Assembly: GCA_011634665.1 (NCBI GenBank) | Contig: WAEK01000008.1 | Span: 1,047,501 to 1,111,500, forward strand | DNA length: 64,000 nucleotides | From: Mortierella sp. BCC40632 | Lineage: Eukaryota > Mortierellomycota > Mortierellomycetes > Mortierellales > Mortierellaceae | Direction: 5' to 3' | Shown: positions 32,087-42,916 of the stretch, piece by piece | How positions within the stretch are numbered: the stretch's first letter is position 1 | How the letters are laid out: each line of letters opens with the position of its first letter | The notes under the pieces: model-generated | Databases searched by the model: none | Seen by the model: only the letters and a program-made list of their open reading frames with translations | What the model was told of the DNA's origin: nothing | Program-made: the position numbers and the translations under genes

Positions 32087-33556
32087 GGTTGAAATGCTGC
32101 AAGCACGGCTGAGTGTCGATGAGATGATTAATCCAGGTGCAGTGGAAAAATATTTTATTCTTTTGCAAGTGACGCGTATATTTTTGGCACGTATGGAGAT
32201 GAACAGTCCGTACAAACGCGTCCATCTATTCCCCGGACATAGGACCTTGCTATGAACTCTTGGCTGACACGCACCAATCGCTGACACCCCCTGGATCTCC
32301 CTCGATCCACCATTGTTGTCACTCACGCAGTAACCTGAGAGGAGACTTTTTCTAAGCTATGGTTTGTGTTTGGACTTGCGTACTTTCTTTTATGCTATAG
32401 TCATCGTTGGATTGGTACACCCAGTCAAGTGAAAAGTTGTATAATGAACCGATGTCTACTTCTTAGGGTCTATCTAGGACGGAATCTCCCCTTTTTCAAG
32501 GAAGCGTTCCAGTCCTCCCTAGGTCTATTGTTGGAGCTCTTCACCTTAACTTAGGTTGACCTCTTGCACCTGGAGTTGAAAGTATGCTATTATCCTGTGG
32601 AACTAGATTAGGTAACATGGAACGACAATCCAGGCTTGTCGTGGCCATCATCCTTGGATGGTTTTCTTGGGAAAAAAATATCCAGAAACTTTTCCTTTTT
32701 TGAAAGTTTCTTCCAGCATTTTGAGTGAGCGCAAAGGAAAAGGGGACGAGACTGAGATAGAAGAGAACACGATGGATGAGAAGGATGAGAGAAGGAGGTA
32801 GATTAATGACGCTGACTTTTAACTTTTACACAAGCTCACTGAGAGCGGACAGGCACGCGTGTCCTCTCCTCGAGCCCCACAGCTACTGCTTCATGTTGCT
32901 CCTTACCTCATTCCCACCTTATTTTTTTTTCTCACTTTATGTTGTTGTTCGACCCCCGCCCTCCTTATCTCTCTCCTCTCAGTGCAAAGTATACTCTTCT
33001 CTATCTCCCTGTTGGCAATACACTCGACCATTATCTCTTGTTCTCCTTCACCTTTGTCTTTCATTCTCTCACTTTTTGTCCCAATGTACTCCGATTTCTT
33101 TCCTGTCATGGGCTATACTCTTTTCCAACTTTTATTCCATCTTTTTTTTTTTTTACTCCAACTATTTTGAAAGAATATGGAGGATCAAGATTTTTTTTAT
33201 TTATTTTTTTTGTTAACGAGGGCCCCACGTGGGCATGCAGAGTTTATGGAATACCGGGGCTACTGCCAATATGGAGGATCAAGATGACTACGCTTTACCT
33301 TTGTGCTTTCGCGATAGGCTAAACTATCTTTATCATTTTCAACAATCTACCAATGTTGGTTAAAACAATCTGGCACCTGATGAGGGTGTTGTCTGCATAT
33401 CTATAGTCTCTGTCAAATCGGTACTATCTAAAATAGAAGATATTGGAATAAAATCCGAGTATTTAAGTCAGCCTTCACCATCTATTTTTCAAATATACAA
33501 ATACACAAACATACCAAACAATTATGACGCTCGTTGGGCGGCAACTCTCTCTCTCT

Positions 33557-33604
<48 letters not shown>

Positions 33605-34304
33605 ATTTCTATTGGATTTCCAGTGGCGGCTGTAGTGGTGTTGGTGGGTTGTTGTAGTCTTTCTCTCCTCTCTTCTTTTGCTTTCAAATTTCACACGCTT
33701 CTCTCTCTCTCAGTGTGTGTGCGTTTATATCTGTGTGTGATTTCTGCCTCATTATGTTCTTTCTTTTCTGGTCATTCTTTCTCTCCTTTCCTCTGCACCT
33801 TATCGATCTCACTATCTTACTTTTTTTCGCTTTTAGTTGTAGCTCCTTCATGCGCCACGAGTGGGAGCGAAGATGAGGATGAAGGTAGAAGAGATACTAA
33901 CAGAAGGTCTCGATTGGAGATGTGACACAGATCCACCATTTCTGTGGGTGTGTTGTGGGGTCTTACCTTCCCTTGCTCGCCTCTACTGTCACTGCTTTTG
34001 CTCAATTCGTTGTTCTCTGATGTTGCTCCTTCATACGCACTGATTGAGCTCTAAGTAGAGGAGAGACAATGATAGTGGAGACAATAGTAGGAGAAAGCTG
34101 TTAAGGGAGAGGAAAGGAGGTGCGACAGACTACTTTACATTCACTTTCCCTTATTTTACTTTGTTTTGTTTTTTTATTTTTTATTTCATTGGAGAAACGA
34201 TGCACTAGCACGAGTGGAGCCGCGCGGGTATGCTAGTACTTCTTTAAAAGAGAGAAAGGAGGTACTATACTGATATCATAACTGGGAAGACTGCTTCCTC
34301 TCTA
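32087..34304. other. Intergenic region, no supported gene
   Basis: About 2.2 kb of AT-rich DNA with CT-rich patches. A T44 run at 33560-33603 directly follows a CT array. Open frames across 32.8-33.9 kb are hydrophobic low-complexity readings of CT/T tracts. Nothing recognisable on either strand. Confidence 0.4.
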
Positions 34305-34844
34305 CTAATGACAAAGATCGGCCTCCTGATGGGACAATTGGTACTGGTGTGGCTCTCCATAAAACTGATTAACTCGACGGAAAGACCACTTTTGATCCGT
34401 ACTCTTCTTGCTACGACTAAGAGCTGTCCGGTATGGCCAAGAAGTCTCTGACAGTGTAATGACCAGACCTTCGCCTTCATACTTCTCAGCAGTCTCGATG
34501 AAGAACTTGTCACTGTCTGCTGGAGACACCCTCCAACGGCGCGGACTCGACATCATTCTCAATAACTTGTTTGGATAGGGTCCTTCATCGAACGAAAGAT
34601 AGCGACCAGAAGCCAGGTTACGGATAAATATGTCCCCGCTCGCACTGTTGGTAACAATCCACGTTTGCTTTGATGGATTCGATCGTTCAATGACTCCAAC
34701 GTATCCTCCTTGGGTTTGATAGGTGTCTGTAAGAAGATCCTTTCCGAGTATGATTTCGTATGTTCCTTCTTTGGGGTAGTACGCTGAACAGACGTGGATG
34801 ATAGCCAGTAAGATGGCGATGAATAGAGCCGGAAGGCGAGTCAT
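34305..34844 (-). CDS. Secreted beta-trefoil-like small protein (179 aa)
   Basis: Single exon. Residues 1-21 (MTRLPALFIAILLAIIHVCSA) form a clear signal peptide with likely cleavage after CSA. The mature part has three similar blocks of about 45 residues: YYPKEGTYEI to QTWIVTNS, DIFIRNLASGRYLSF to RRWRVS, and FFIETAE to QKWSFRRV. Each block ends in a hydrophobic-Trp motif, as in ricin-type or protease-inhibitor beta-trefoil folds. No canonical QxW triplet or catalytic residues are seen, so a lectin or inhibitor role is inference. The start at 34844 is the only ATG that gives a signal peptide. CT-poor leader; neighbours give no hint. Confidence 0.65.
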   Translation of the reverse strand: MTRLPALFIAILLAIIHVCSAYYPKEGTYEIILGKDLLTDTYQTQGGYVGVIERSNPSKQTWIVTNSASGDIFIRNLASGRYLSFDEGPYPNKLLRMMSSPRRWRVSPADSDKFFIETAEKYEGEGLVITLSETSWPYRTALSRSKKSTDQKWSFRRVNQFYGEPHQYQLSHQEADLCH

Positions 34845-36834
34845 ATTTCTCAAGCGCAGAACTGTGAGCGAGAACTGAAGCTGGTGCAAGATTGGCTGGC
34901 TGTGGGCAGGGTGGGATGTTAATGGAAAGGTTGGGAGGATGTGGTAGAAAGGAATCCACTCCTTTATAAATGTACTTGACCTCAACAACCGGAGTAAAGG
35001 AACTATTTTCCCGTCCCATGTTTCTGTTCTTCGCATTGAGGGATGGGAAACCCATATGGAAAAATGGACCATTGGAGTGTTTTAGGGAGGGCTGCGATGT
35101 ATGCATGATTTTTGCAGGAACCACATTTTAGCCCATGGGAAACAGAAAGCGAGAGAGGCCAATGCGTGCATGGATTCAGCTATTGGAGGACCTGCTGGTT
35201 TGAAACAGCCAAAGCCTGGTGGTGAGGCGACAACCTGGCTCAAGGACAACATCCCTCCCCCTCTTTCAGTGCCCCTTTGCGTTTCCTTTGTTTTTCTAGC
35301 TCCCAAGCTAATCACGGTTTTCTCTCACAGCAAGAAGCTGCACCTTTATGCTACTCCTATCATAAGACAGAAGAGTCAAGGTTTGTGTTGAATGACTGAA
35401 AGGATATCCTCAGTGGAAGAAAAAAAAATCATCACTGACTTTTGACACATAGCCCATGCTATCCCCTCCTATGTCAATGAAGGCACAGCACAGAATTGGC
35501 CAAGGTTTTTTTTTTTTTTTTTTGGCCACAGAATGGCTGTAATCAGGATCCCATGCATGCACTATGGGTTCTTGACTCCATCATAAATCCTATTTTCTTT
35601 GAGTAATCTGTATGCCGCAACGAAAGAGAAGGAAAGTAGAAAATCCGAACTGTTGACGAGTCTTGCGCCATTTTCTGGACTGGACTTTTTTTTTTTTTTT
35701 TTTTTTTTTTTCCCACAGGAGTCTCATTCAGTTTGTCCTTCTAGTCAAAGTCAATTGCACCATTTATATTCTTTTCTAACAGCCTTACTCATCCAGATAT
35801 CGTTCTGAGGGCCACTCCGGTTCTTTGAGAATCGCAGACTTAAGTTTACTGATACGTCCAAAAAAAAAAGAGAGCGTTCTGATCCAGGTAAACATTGGTA
35901 AGCTTCATCACATAGCGGCCATCTCAACTAGCCCACTCCCGCCAAGCAAGCGTATTTTGAGTTTACCTAAGGAGCAGGATGGGCACACAAGACAGATCGA
36001 CAAAGAAATCGAGGAAGAGAATCTCCACGGAGAATAGCCTTTTCGATGGTCCAGATTTCGTTTGAAAAAGGATAGAGTTGTGTACCAAACAAGGAACTTG
36101 CACAAGATTCTCTACTACAATTTGTTTGACGGTTCTCAGCCTGCTCTTCCAGTATCAACAAAAGGATAGACTATAGACTGAGGAGAGATCTCCGCGGAGT
36201 GTTTGAATGAGTTGTTGTACAGGCGTAGCTTTTTTAGAGGCGGTCTTTTGACAAAGAGAGCAACCAATGCCTCATTTGTTACAGAGTAACCACAGGAGAA
36301 GTTCATCGATGAGTCTATGAAAGAAAGAAAAAAGTGTTTTTACACCAGCCCCTGGTACTCTTCTTACCATTCAGAAAAAAAAGGTACATGAGAAGTCCTC
36401 ATAAAGTGACTCATGCATGTTTACTATTTAAATGAGATCCTGACCATGTCAAATGGCCGGAGGGAGAAGGAGGAGAAGTTGTTGACAGAGGATGTAAATG
36501 TTTTTTTTTTGACAGCTTTTTGCTCTTGTCTTTCTCCTTGAGAACTAGCATGGAGTCTTTTTGGCATATGCATCATGACGCTCAATTTTTACCTTGTGTA
36601 GCCTGAGTCCTTGATCCTTTTTTCCAAGCGAGATTGATTACCCAAGAAGAGTCGTACATTGTTCAACACTTTGCCAGAGCTCAGGGTCTGGGCAAAACCT
36701 ATCCGACGAACGTGATACAAAAAAAAAATCCAGGAAAGGATACAAATGGAGTCCATGGTTGGAACCCGGTTCCCGCGGAGCGAACTGATGTTTGATCCAT
36801 CGGGATTCAAAAAATAACGAGAAGCAAAGGAGAA
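34845..36834. other. Intergenic region between the secreted-protein gene and tRNA-Asn
   Basis: No supported gene. T-runs at 35505-35523 and 35686-35711 and scattered short open frames. A TTGGAACCCGG stretch near 36763 resembles a tRNA T-arm by chance but has no cloverleaf around it. Confidence 0.4.
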
Positions 36835-36908
36835 CGCTCCTGGGTGGGCTTGAACCACCAACCTCCTGATTAACAGTCAGACGCGCTAACCAATTGCGCC
36901 ACAGAAGC
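36835..36908 (-). tRNA. tRNA-Asn (anticodon GTT), intronless
   Basis: The reverse strand folds as a full cloverleaf. The acceptor GCTTCTG pairs with CAGGAGC (one G-T wobble), the D-arm contains GCGCAATTGGTTAGCGC, and the anticodon stem TCTGA/TCAGG encloses the loop CTGTTAA with anticodon GTT. The T-arm is TGGTGGTTCAAGCCCACC. The discriminator base is G and CCA is not encoded. Confidence 0.96.
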
Positions 36909-37714
36909 TACTTGCTCGTTGAATTCGGAAATTTTAGTGAGCCTACAAATGGAAGATTTCAAAGCATCAATACGTCCAATGGTTAAAATGAACGGTTACT
37001 AAGCATCTGATTGCATAGCGTTGGCCTGCAACGCCCTGATTTGATGGAGGTGAGTGGTAGAGCAAAGCCGTGTTGCGAGTTTGCTTAAAAATATCTCGAG
37101 TTATCACTGAACAGGGCCTCCTTCCCATTTGAGTCAGGCGACGGGGAATGAGGCATGACAGGTGAGAAGGGGTGAAAGAGGAGAGAGGGAGAAAAAAAGA
37201 GGGTGAATGAGGACAAGCATGAGATTAATTGACTGGCAAGGATGGAATGGAGAAGTAGCAGCATGGGAAGAGGAGGAAGCAAGTGATGGTGGTGGAGTGG
37301 AGACCAGACCAGCGGAGTGAGAAAGGTAGAGAGAGAGAGAGAGAGAAGAGAGAAAGAGAGAGTCACTACAGACGGGCGCCGTGCGAATACTTCTTGGACT
37401 GTATTTCAGTTTATCAGAGAGAGACTAGTTAGTCTGTCTGATAACTCCAGGTCTACCAGTCTGTCTTTTTTTTTTTTTTTTTTTCGCTGTTTGGTTTGGA
37501 TATTTTTTTCTCTCTCTCCTCTCTCTTTTCTCTTTCTCTCTCTCTCTCTCTCTTTCTACTTCCTCTTTCTCTCTTTCTCTCTATTCCATCCTCTTCACCC
37601 TCTCCATCCTCTCCATCCTCCCCTTCCTCTCCATCTTCGATTCTCTCTTCCTCCCCATCCTCTCCATCTGCTCCTTCTTCCCCTTCCTCCTATTCTTCAT
37701 CGACATCGATCCCA
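36909..37714. promoter_or_regulatory. Upstream region and CT-rich leader of the zinc transporter gene
   Basis: Contains a GA array (37329-37362), a T18 run (37466-37484) and, from about 37500 to the start codon, a nearly pure pyrimidine leader built of CTCTTT and CATCCTCTC units. Such a leader recurs before other start codons in the window. Confidence 0.5.
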
Positions 37715-38673
37715 ATGGCTCCCAAGCCAAAGAGGAAGAACACGGGCAAGGCCAAGACCATTGCCTCGCTCAAGGCCCAGGTCGCTGCCAACAGTGCCAA
37801 CCCACCAACTTCCACCACAGGCTCCACTTCGTCTACGGCCAAGAACGAAGCTACCGCCTCTGGATCAGCCTCCAGCACTCCTTCAGGAGCTTCTACCCCT
37901 ACCACTCCAAGTTCTCCTGCTCCACTCAACCCACCCTCGCGCCCTTCCTCGACCATCAACCACGCCTCTGTTCCCGTCGCCTCTAATGTCCCACTGACGA
38001 GCCAGGAGCAGCAGCGCATTCAGGCCCCAGAGGAACAAGTCGTGAGCCAGTCTCGCGCTTTGCCTCGTAATCCTCAGCGAACGCCGACGATCCCTATGAT
38101 TGTCGATACACCCAACGCTCAGGGCGCGTCAGCAGAGGATGAGGATGCAGCTGAAGAGGAAGTGACTGAGCAAACGAGTCTCTTGAAGGCTCAAAGCCAA
38201 GCTCCTCATCCTCACCATGACCACGGCTCTGGTCATGTCCATGCGCCTCAGTCGACGGTTGACAGCCATAGCATTATTCATACTTTGCCCACAAGTTCGA
38301 CTCCATTGAAGCAGGCCTCGACCTTGTCTTCGTCCTCGACGCAGATCAAGAGCTACGGCACCACGTCTGGCAGCAGCTCAAAGGTTGCGGATATTGAGAG
38401 CCATCGGCACGAGCACCACCACCCCGAACCCTTCCAACATGGACCTCACGATCCTAACTCGCCGCCGTTGCGGCCATTGACCCCGCCACCGATTGCCTGC
38501 AAGGGCGTGTTGATCACCAATGAGTCGACCAAGAACAAGCGCAAGCTGATTTTTGTCACCATCCTCTGTCTCGTCTTTTTCACGATTGAGATGATCGGAG
38601 GTTACTTTGCAAAGTCGCTTGCTCTCATGAGTGACGCCTTCCACTTGTTGTCAGGTAATATGATAAGAGAACG

Positions 38674-38719
<46 letters not shown>

Positions 38720-39468
38720 GAGGCCTGGAAGTGCATGAAGAGGAAGACGAAAAAGTACCTCTAGTGCCCAGGTATTTCTCCACTTCTTCCTTCTTCTTGG
38801 CCATGTCCCTGGTACTATCACCCTCTTCTTCCATCTGATCTTGGGGTGCTTGTCACTCCATCTTCTCTCCTCTAGCCTCAACTTGTGCACACGAGATGCA
38901 GCTCAAGTGAGAGATTACAGAGCGAGTGTCAGCACCCCACGAAGACAACCACGGTGCCAATAGGCTATTCTCTTTGAGCTGGGCGGAGAACAAACAGCGA
39001 TCCGTTGCGGGGAAAAAAAAATGGCGATACGTTTTTTTTTTTTTTTTTTTTCTGTTTATCTGTCTGGGATTCTTCAACCCGCATCTTCCTGCCTTGAGAG
39101 TCACCTCCTTTTTTATGCACCACAGAACGAGTCTGTTCCTGTTCCCGAGAGGAGCTTGCGTGGAGGCAAAAAAACTATGACACTAACTCTTACTGCTCCA
39201 ATTCACGGCCTCGATAGATGTTGTCAGCTTTATGGTGTCATTGATTGCTATCTGGCTGTCGGAGCAGCCTGCCACCAAGCGCCATTCATTCGGATACCAT
39301 CGCGCTGAGGTCTTGGCTGCGCTCATCTCAGTCTTTATTATCTGGATCTTGACAGGAGTCCTGCTCATGGAGGCATACGAGCGCATCAAGAACCCACAGT
39401 CGATCGATGGCAAGACTATGTGTATCGTTGCTAGCATTGGTGTTGGCATTAATATCATGTAAGACTAC

Positions 39469-39536
<68 letters not shown>

Positions 39537-41412
39537 CGTCACACTAGCAGTATCTCTGCGCCCATCTCGTTTTGCTTACTATGTGATCTGTAACAAGAAT
39601 GAAAAAGAGAGAGAGCAAGAGCGAAAGCGAGAGCGAGAGAAAAGAGCTCAACCCCCCCCCCACTCCCATGCTCATTTTTTTTCCCCTTCTTCCCCCTTCG
39701 TCTCGGATAGTCTTGCCTTTGCATTGGGACACGATCATGATCATGGACATGGACATGGACACGACCACGGCCATGACCACAACCATGGCCATAGCCACTC
39801 GCACGATCATAGTAATGGATCAGCATCCCATAGCCATAACCCCGACCACGCTCATGCTCACGATGGAAAGCGCGACCGCAGCAATAACAAGGCCCTCGCT
39901 GCGCAAAAGAAGGTAATGAGACAGCTTACTGCCAGCCCTCGTCCTTACAGTCTTTTTCTTTCGAAGACACAAAGCGTGGAGCATGCATGGACCAGCTGGA
40001 CTACGCAGGCAGTTTGCGCCCACATCGTTTTTATTGGTCTTTGCTCCCTTTCGTTGACTGGTTTGTCTTCCAGCTGCTGTTTTGTGCATGAGAAAAATTG
40101 CCAAACTCATCTCAATATACATTTTATGTGCACCGATACACAATCGTAGGAGACTAATCTCAATGTCAAGGCAGCTACACTTCATGTGATTGGAGACTTG
40201 ATCTCATCGGTGGTAAGTCGAGTGATACTTTACTCATTGGCTGTACACGCTCCTGTTTGAGCGTCCAGAGAGACCTTGGGGTTGGATGGACGCTTGACGT
40301 ATGCAGAGCTATTTAGCCTGAAACATGAGAGAGAGCGAGTGGGCTGTCAAATCTGACAACCTGTCAAAAACAAAAAGCATCTATGAAAAATGAAAAAAAA
40401 ATCGCGCATACCTTTCCAACCCCTAATTGGCGATCATCCGTTTCGTCCATGGCTCCTTTTTCGTTCCTTTTTCGACTGACCTGGGTCTCATACGTGGATT
40501 TAATGATATAGGGCGTCTTGATAGCCTCGATCATAATCATGATCAAGCCTTCGTGGACCATCGTTGACCCAGTCTGCACGGTGTTGTTCTCGATCCTTGT
40601 TATGTTCACCACCTACCGCCTTGTGTGGGACAGCCTTGGCATCTTGATGGAGGGCACTCCGACCCACATTGATCCAGAGGAGATTGAAAAGTCGTTGCTC
40701 GAGATTCCTGGAGTTACACTCGTCCATGACCTTCATGTCTGGAACCTGACAGCTGGCAAGGTAAGAAAAGCATCTGACTAGAATCACCATCAACAGAGAG
40801 AAGTGGGGGGCATGGGCCATTCCTCTCCTGCAAGCTGCAAGCGACAGCGACATGTGGTGACAGCTGAGAGCACTGAGCTAAAAAATGGAGCCAAATCGCC
40901 TTGTGCTGAGGGCTTGGGTCTGAGATTGAGCAACGCTGCCATTTATGGTTTACACCATTACAGCCACTCGTTTCTTTATCCAGCCCCTCTGAGTTTGCCC
41001 TCAACGACACTTTTGCTTACACAAGATCTTGCAGTAGCGCGCCCTGCACCACTACCCTCGTTTGTCCTTCCAGACATCTCAATCTCTCAATCTGTGGGAG
41101 GAGAGTGACTTGGTACTTCCTTTGACAGAGTACAGCGTCGTTGCTTACATATTTCCTCTCCGTTTCTCTCCGTTTCTTTCCTTGTTGAAATAGCCTTCCA
41201 TGGCAGTCCATCTGCAGATTGCCGCCCTGGATCTGACAATGGCAGATTACGATCGAATCTTGACAGAGGCCCAGAACGTGGTGTGTGGACGGTTCCAGAT
41301 CCACCACTCTACGATCCAACTCGAGACAGCATCGAATTCCAGTGAACACTGTCGACCTGAGATGTGCCAGAGCGAACCACAGCTGGTGGTCCGTGGATAT
41401 AATGCCGTTTAA
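37715..41412 (+). CDS. CDF-family zinc transporter (vacuolar ZRC1/COT1/ZnT type)
   Basis: Proton-coupled divalent-metal exporter, probably loading Zn2+ into the vacuole. Six exons in phase: 37715-38654, 39218-39458, 39711-39912, 40150-40212, 40512-40760, 41194-41412 (637 aa). Residues 1-285 are a disordered Ser/Thr/Pro-rich extension with two histidine clusters (APHPHHDHGSGHVH, HRHEHHHPEPFQHGPH). TM1 starts at KLIFVTILCL. The metal-site motif HLLSD in TM2 has His310 and Asp314, the Asp codon being split by intron 1; HVIGD in TM5 has His473 and Asp477. Exon 3 is the cytosolic histidine-rich loop (repeats of GHGH, DHDH). The C-terminal domain has THIDPEEIEKSLLEIPGV and LHVWNLTAGK. The start at 37715 (MAPKPKRK) follows a pyrimidine leader whose upstream frame is low-complexity. 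Yeast homologues are about 440 residues, so the N-terminal extension is notable. Confidence 0.95.
39471..39536 (+). repeat. CTTT tetranucleotide microsatellite in intron 2 of the zinc transporter gene
   Basis: About 16 uninterrupted CTTT units lie 12 bp after the exon 2 donor; on the transcript this is a long pyrimidine tract near a 5' splice site. Length is likely polymorphic. Confidence 0.9.
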
Positions 41413-42168
41413 TATTGCAGAATACACTACAAGCATACAGCCTTCGCTCCTTTCTCTCTCTCTCTTTCTCCCTCCCTCCCTCCCCCTCTATTTTTCTTTC
41501 TTTTTCTTCTCTCTCTTAACACAATTTCATCCATCATCTACTTTTTTTAAAAATATAAAAAAAAAAAAAAAAAAAAAAACTTGCCTATGAGCTAGACTAC
41601 ACATTGCTACGATTCCATAAAGGCAGACAGAGTAAGGAGTACAAGAAGGCGTAGACATAGACCTCGATGAATACAGTTGAGGCCCAGCGAGTGCCGAAGG
41701 GAGAAGGTCTATTTATTCAACTGGACTTTAGGATCTGGCTAATTTGCATTTTTATTGGGATAAAAAGAGAACAGGTTCTCCTCCCTCCCTTTTTTCCAAT
41801 ACCAAAATTTCATGGAAACATTCATTTTGCCTGACATGTCGACTAAGGTGCCTTGAGACGAGTGCTATTTTGTGAAATGCAATGTTTTGCGCAAAGAAAA
41901 GACAAGGGATAGTTATGCTTTGGAGACTTTACTCGGTATGAACAAAGCGTTTACAGACTGCGTGTATGAAGGAGGGGGGTGGGGGCTCTCTTAAAAGGGG
42001 ACTCAATTTCATTCTCCTGTGTTAATCGATTTTTACCGCGATGTTGAACACTTTTGTTTGATGAAAGAGCGACAAGAACGAAATCTACGTAGTTAAAGAG
42101 TCGATCTAAGGATTGTAAATGCTGCTGCCTTTTTTTTTTTTTTCGATCGGATTTTCCTCATGTTGAGG
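41413..42168. other. 3' flank of the zinc transporter gene, no further gene
   Basis: CT-rich patch at 41453-41515, A20 run at 41560-41579, otherwise unremarkable AT-rich DNA up to the first MITE copy. Confidence 0.4.
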
Positions 42169-42315
42169 TATTGTCCTTCTCACCTGTTTTTGACTTCCGT
42201 TTGCGCTGCTTATTTGAGGATTAACAGCTCCCTTCGCAGTAACCCCATGCAACGGACCATGCATAATCCACGAAAATAAGAGTGGAAAAAACAAAAACAG
42301 ATGAAATGGAGAATA
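42169..42315 (+). mobile_element. MITE copy 1 (147 bp, older, diverged)
   Basis: Starts TATTGTCC and ends TGGAGAATA; the body (TTGCGCTGCTTATTTGAGG, CTTCGCAGTAACCCC, CAACGGACCATGCATAATCC) matches the other copies with many substitutions, particularly at the left terminal repeat. Same length as the others. It lies four bases before copy 2. Confidence 0.8.
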
Positions 42316-42318
42316 TAC

Positions 42319-42465
42319 TATTCTCCATTTCAGATGTTTTTGACCTCAGATTGCGCTGCTTATTTGAAGATTAACACCCCCCTTCGCAGTAACCCCGTGC
42401 AACGGACCGTGCATAATCCTCGAAAATAAGAATGGAAAAAACAAAAACAGATGAAATGGAGAATA
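42319..42465 (+). mobile_element. MITE copy 2, subtype A (147 bp)
   Basis: Terminal inverted repeats TATTCTCCATTTCA...TGAAATGGAGAATA, with TA at each outer end. As far as I can read it is identical to copy 5. Contains TTGCGCTGCTTATTTGAAG and CAACGGACCGTGCATAATCC. No coding capacity. Confidence 0.9.
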
Positions 42466-42484
42466 ACTCTGGTATGTTAAGTTT

Positions 42485-42631
42485 TATTCTCCATTTCAGA
42501 TATTTTTGTTTTTTCCATTCTTATTTTCGAGGATTATGCACAGTCCGTTGCACGGGGCTACTGCGAAGGGGCATGTTATTCTACAAATAAGCAACGCTAA
42601 ATGAGGTCAAAAACATCTGAAATGGAGAATA
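42485..42631 (-). mobile_element. MITE copy 3, subtype B (147 bp), inserted in an F-box gene
   Basis: Same terminal repeats; the interior is subtype B (TAGCGTTGCTTATTTGTAG, CAACGGACTGTGCATAATCC on its forward strand). By eye it is identical to copies 4 and 6. Its right end (42631) is exactly where the F-box coding sequence stops. Confidence 0.92.
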
Positions 42632-42916
42632 CATCATGTAGCTTTTAGACTTGGGGACGCTAGCGAGTGGTCGAAGCTGTGCCTTGGGTCCAAAAGCAAC
42701 GGCAAACATATTGGACCAGATATCCAGCGAGGACACAATGGTGTTAAATCCCTTGCTCGTCATTGAGATTCGCGAAAGTTGAGATGGATAGAGATATCGA
42801 AAGATCTGCGCCCAGACCTCGACTGGAAAGCGATCATGTACTTTCTTGCTGTTCGAGATTTTGCATACTAAAAAAGTCTTGGACCCCCAGGGCTCCCTTT
42901 GGTCCACTTTCGCCAT
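42632..42916 (-). pseudogene. F-box protein gene copy 1, 3' end cut off by a MITE
   Basis: The start ATG at 42916 reads MAKVDQREPWG and after about 30 residues joins the shared F-box text HDRFPVEVWAQIFRYLYPSQ ... SKGFNTIVSSLDIWSNMF. Coding homology to the other two copies ends at KSKSYMM, precisely at the border of MITE copy 3. The zinc-finger half present in the other copies is not found on the far side, so the rest was lost or moved. Its N-terminal 25 residues differ from the MEKV(R/S)RRKIQYFK start of the others. Probably inactive; a 95-codon truncated F-box could still be made. Confidence 0.75.

Noticed and set aside
36740..36800. Possible second tRNA near the tRNA-Asn gene
   Set aside because: A T-arm-like GGTTGGAACCC is present but no acceptor or anticodon stem can be folded around it.
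39475..40185. Minus-strand and alternative plus-strand frames across the His-rich exon
   Set aside because: Shadow of GAC/CAC/CAT repeats; the CDF frame explains them.
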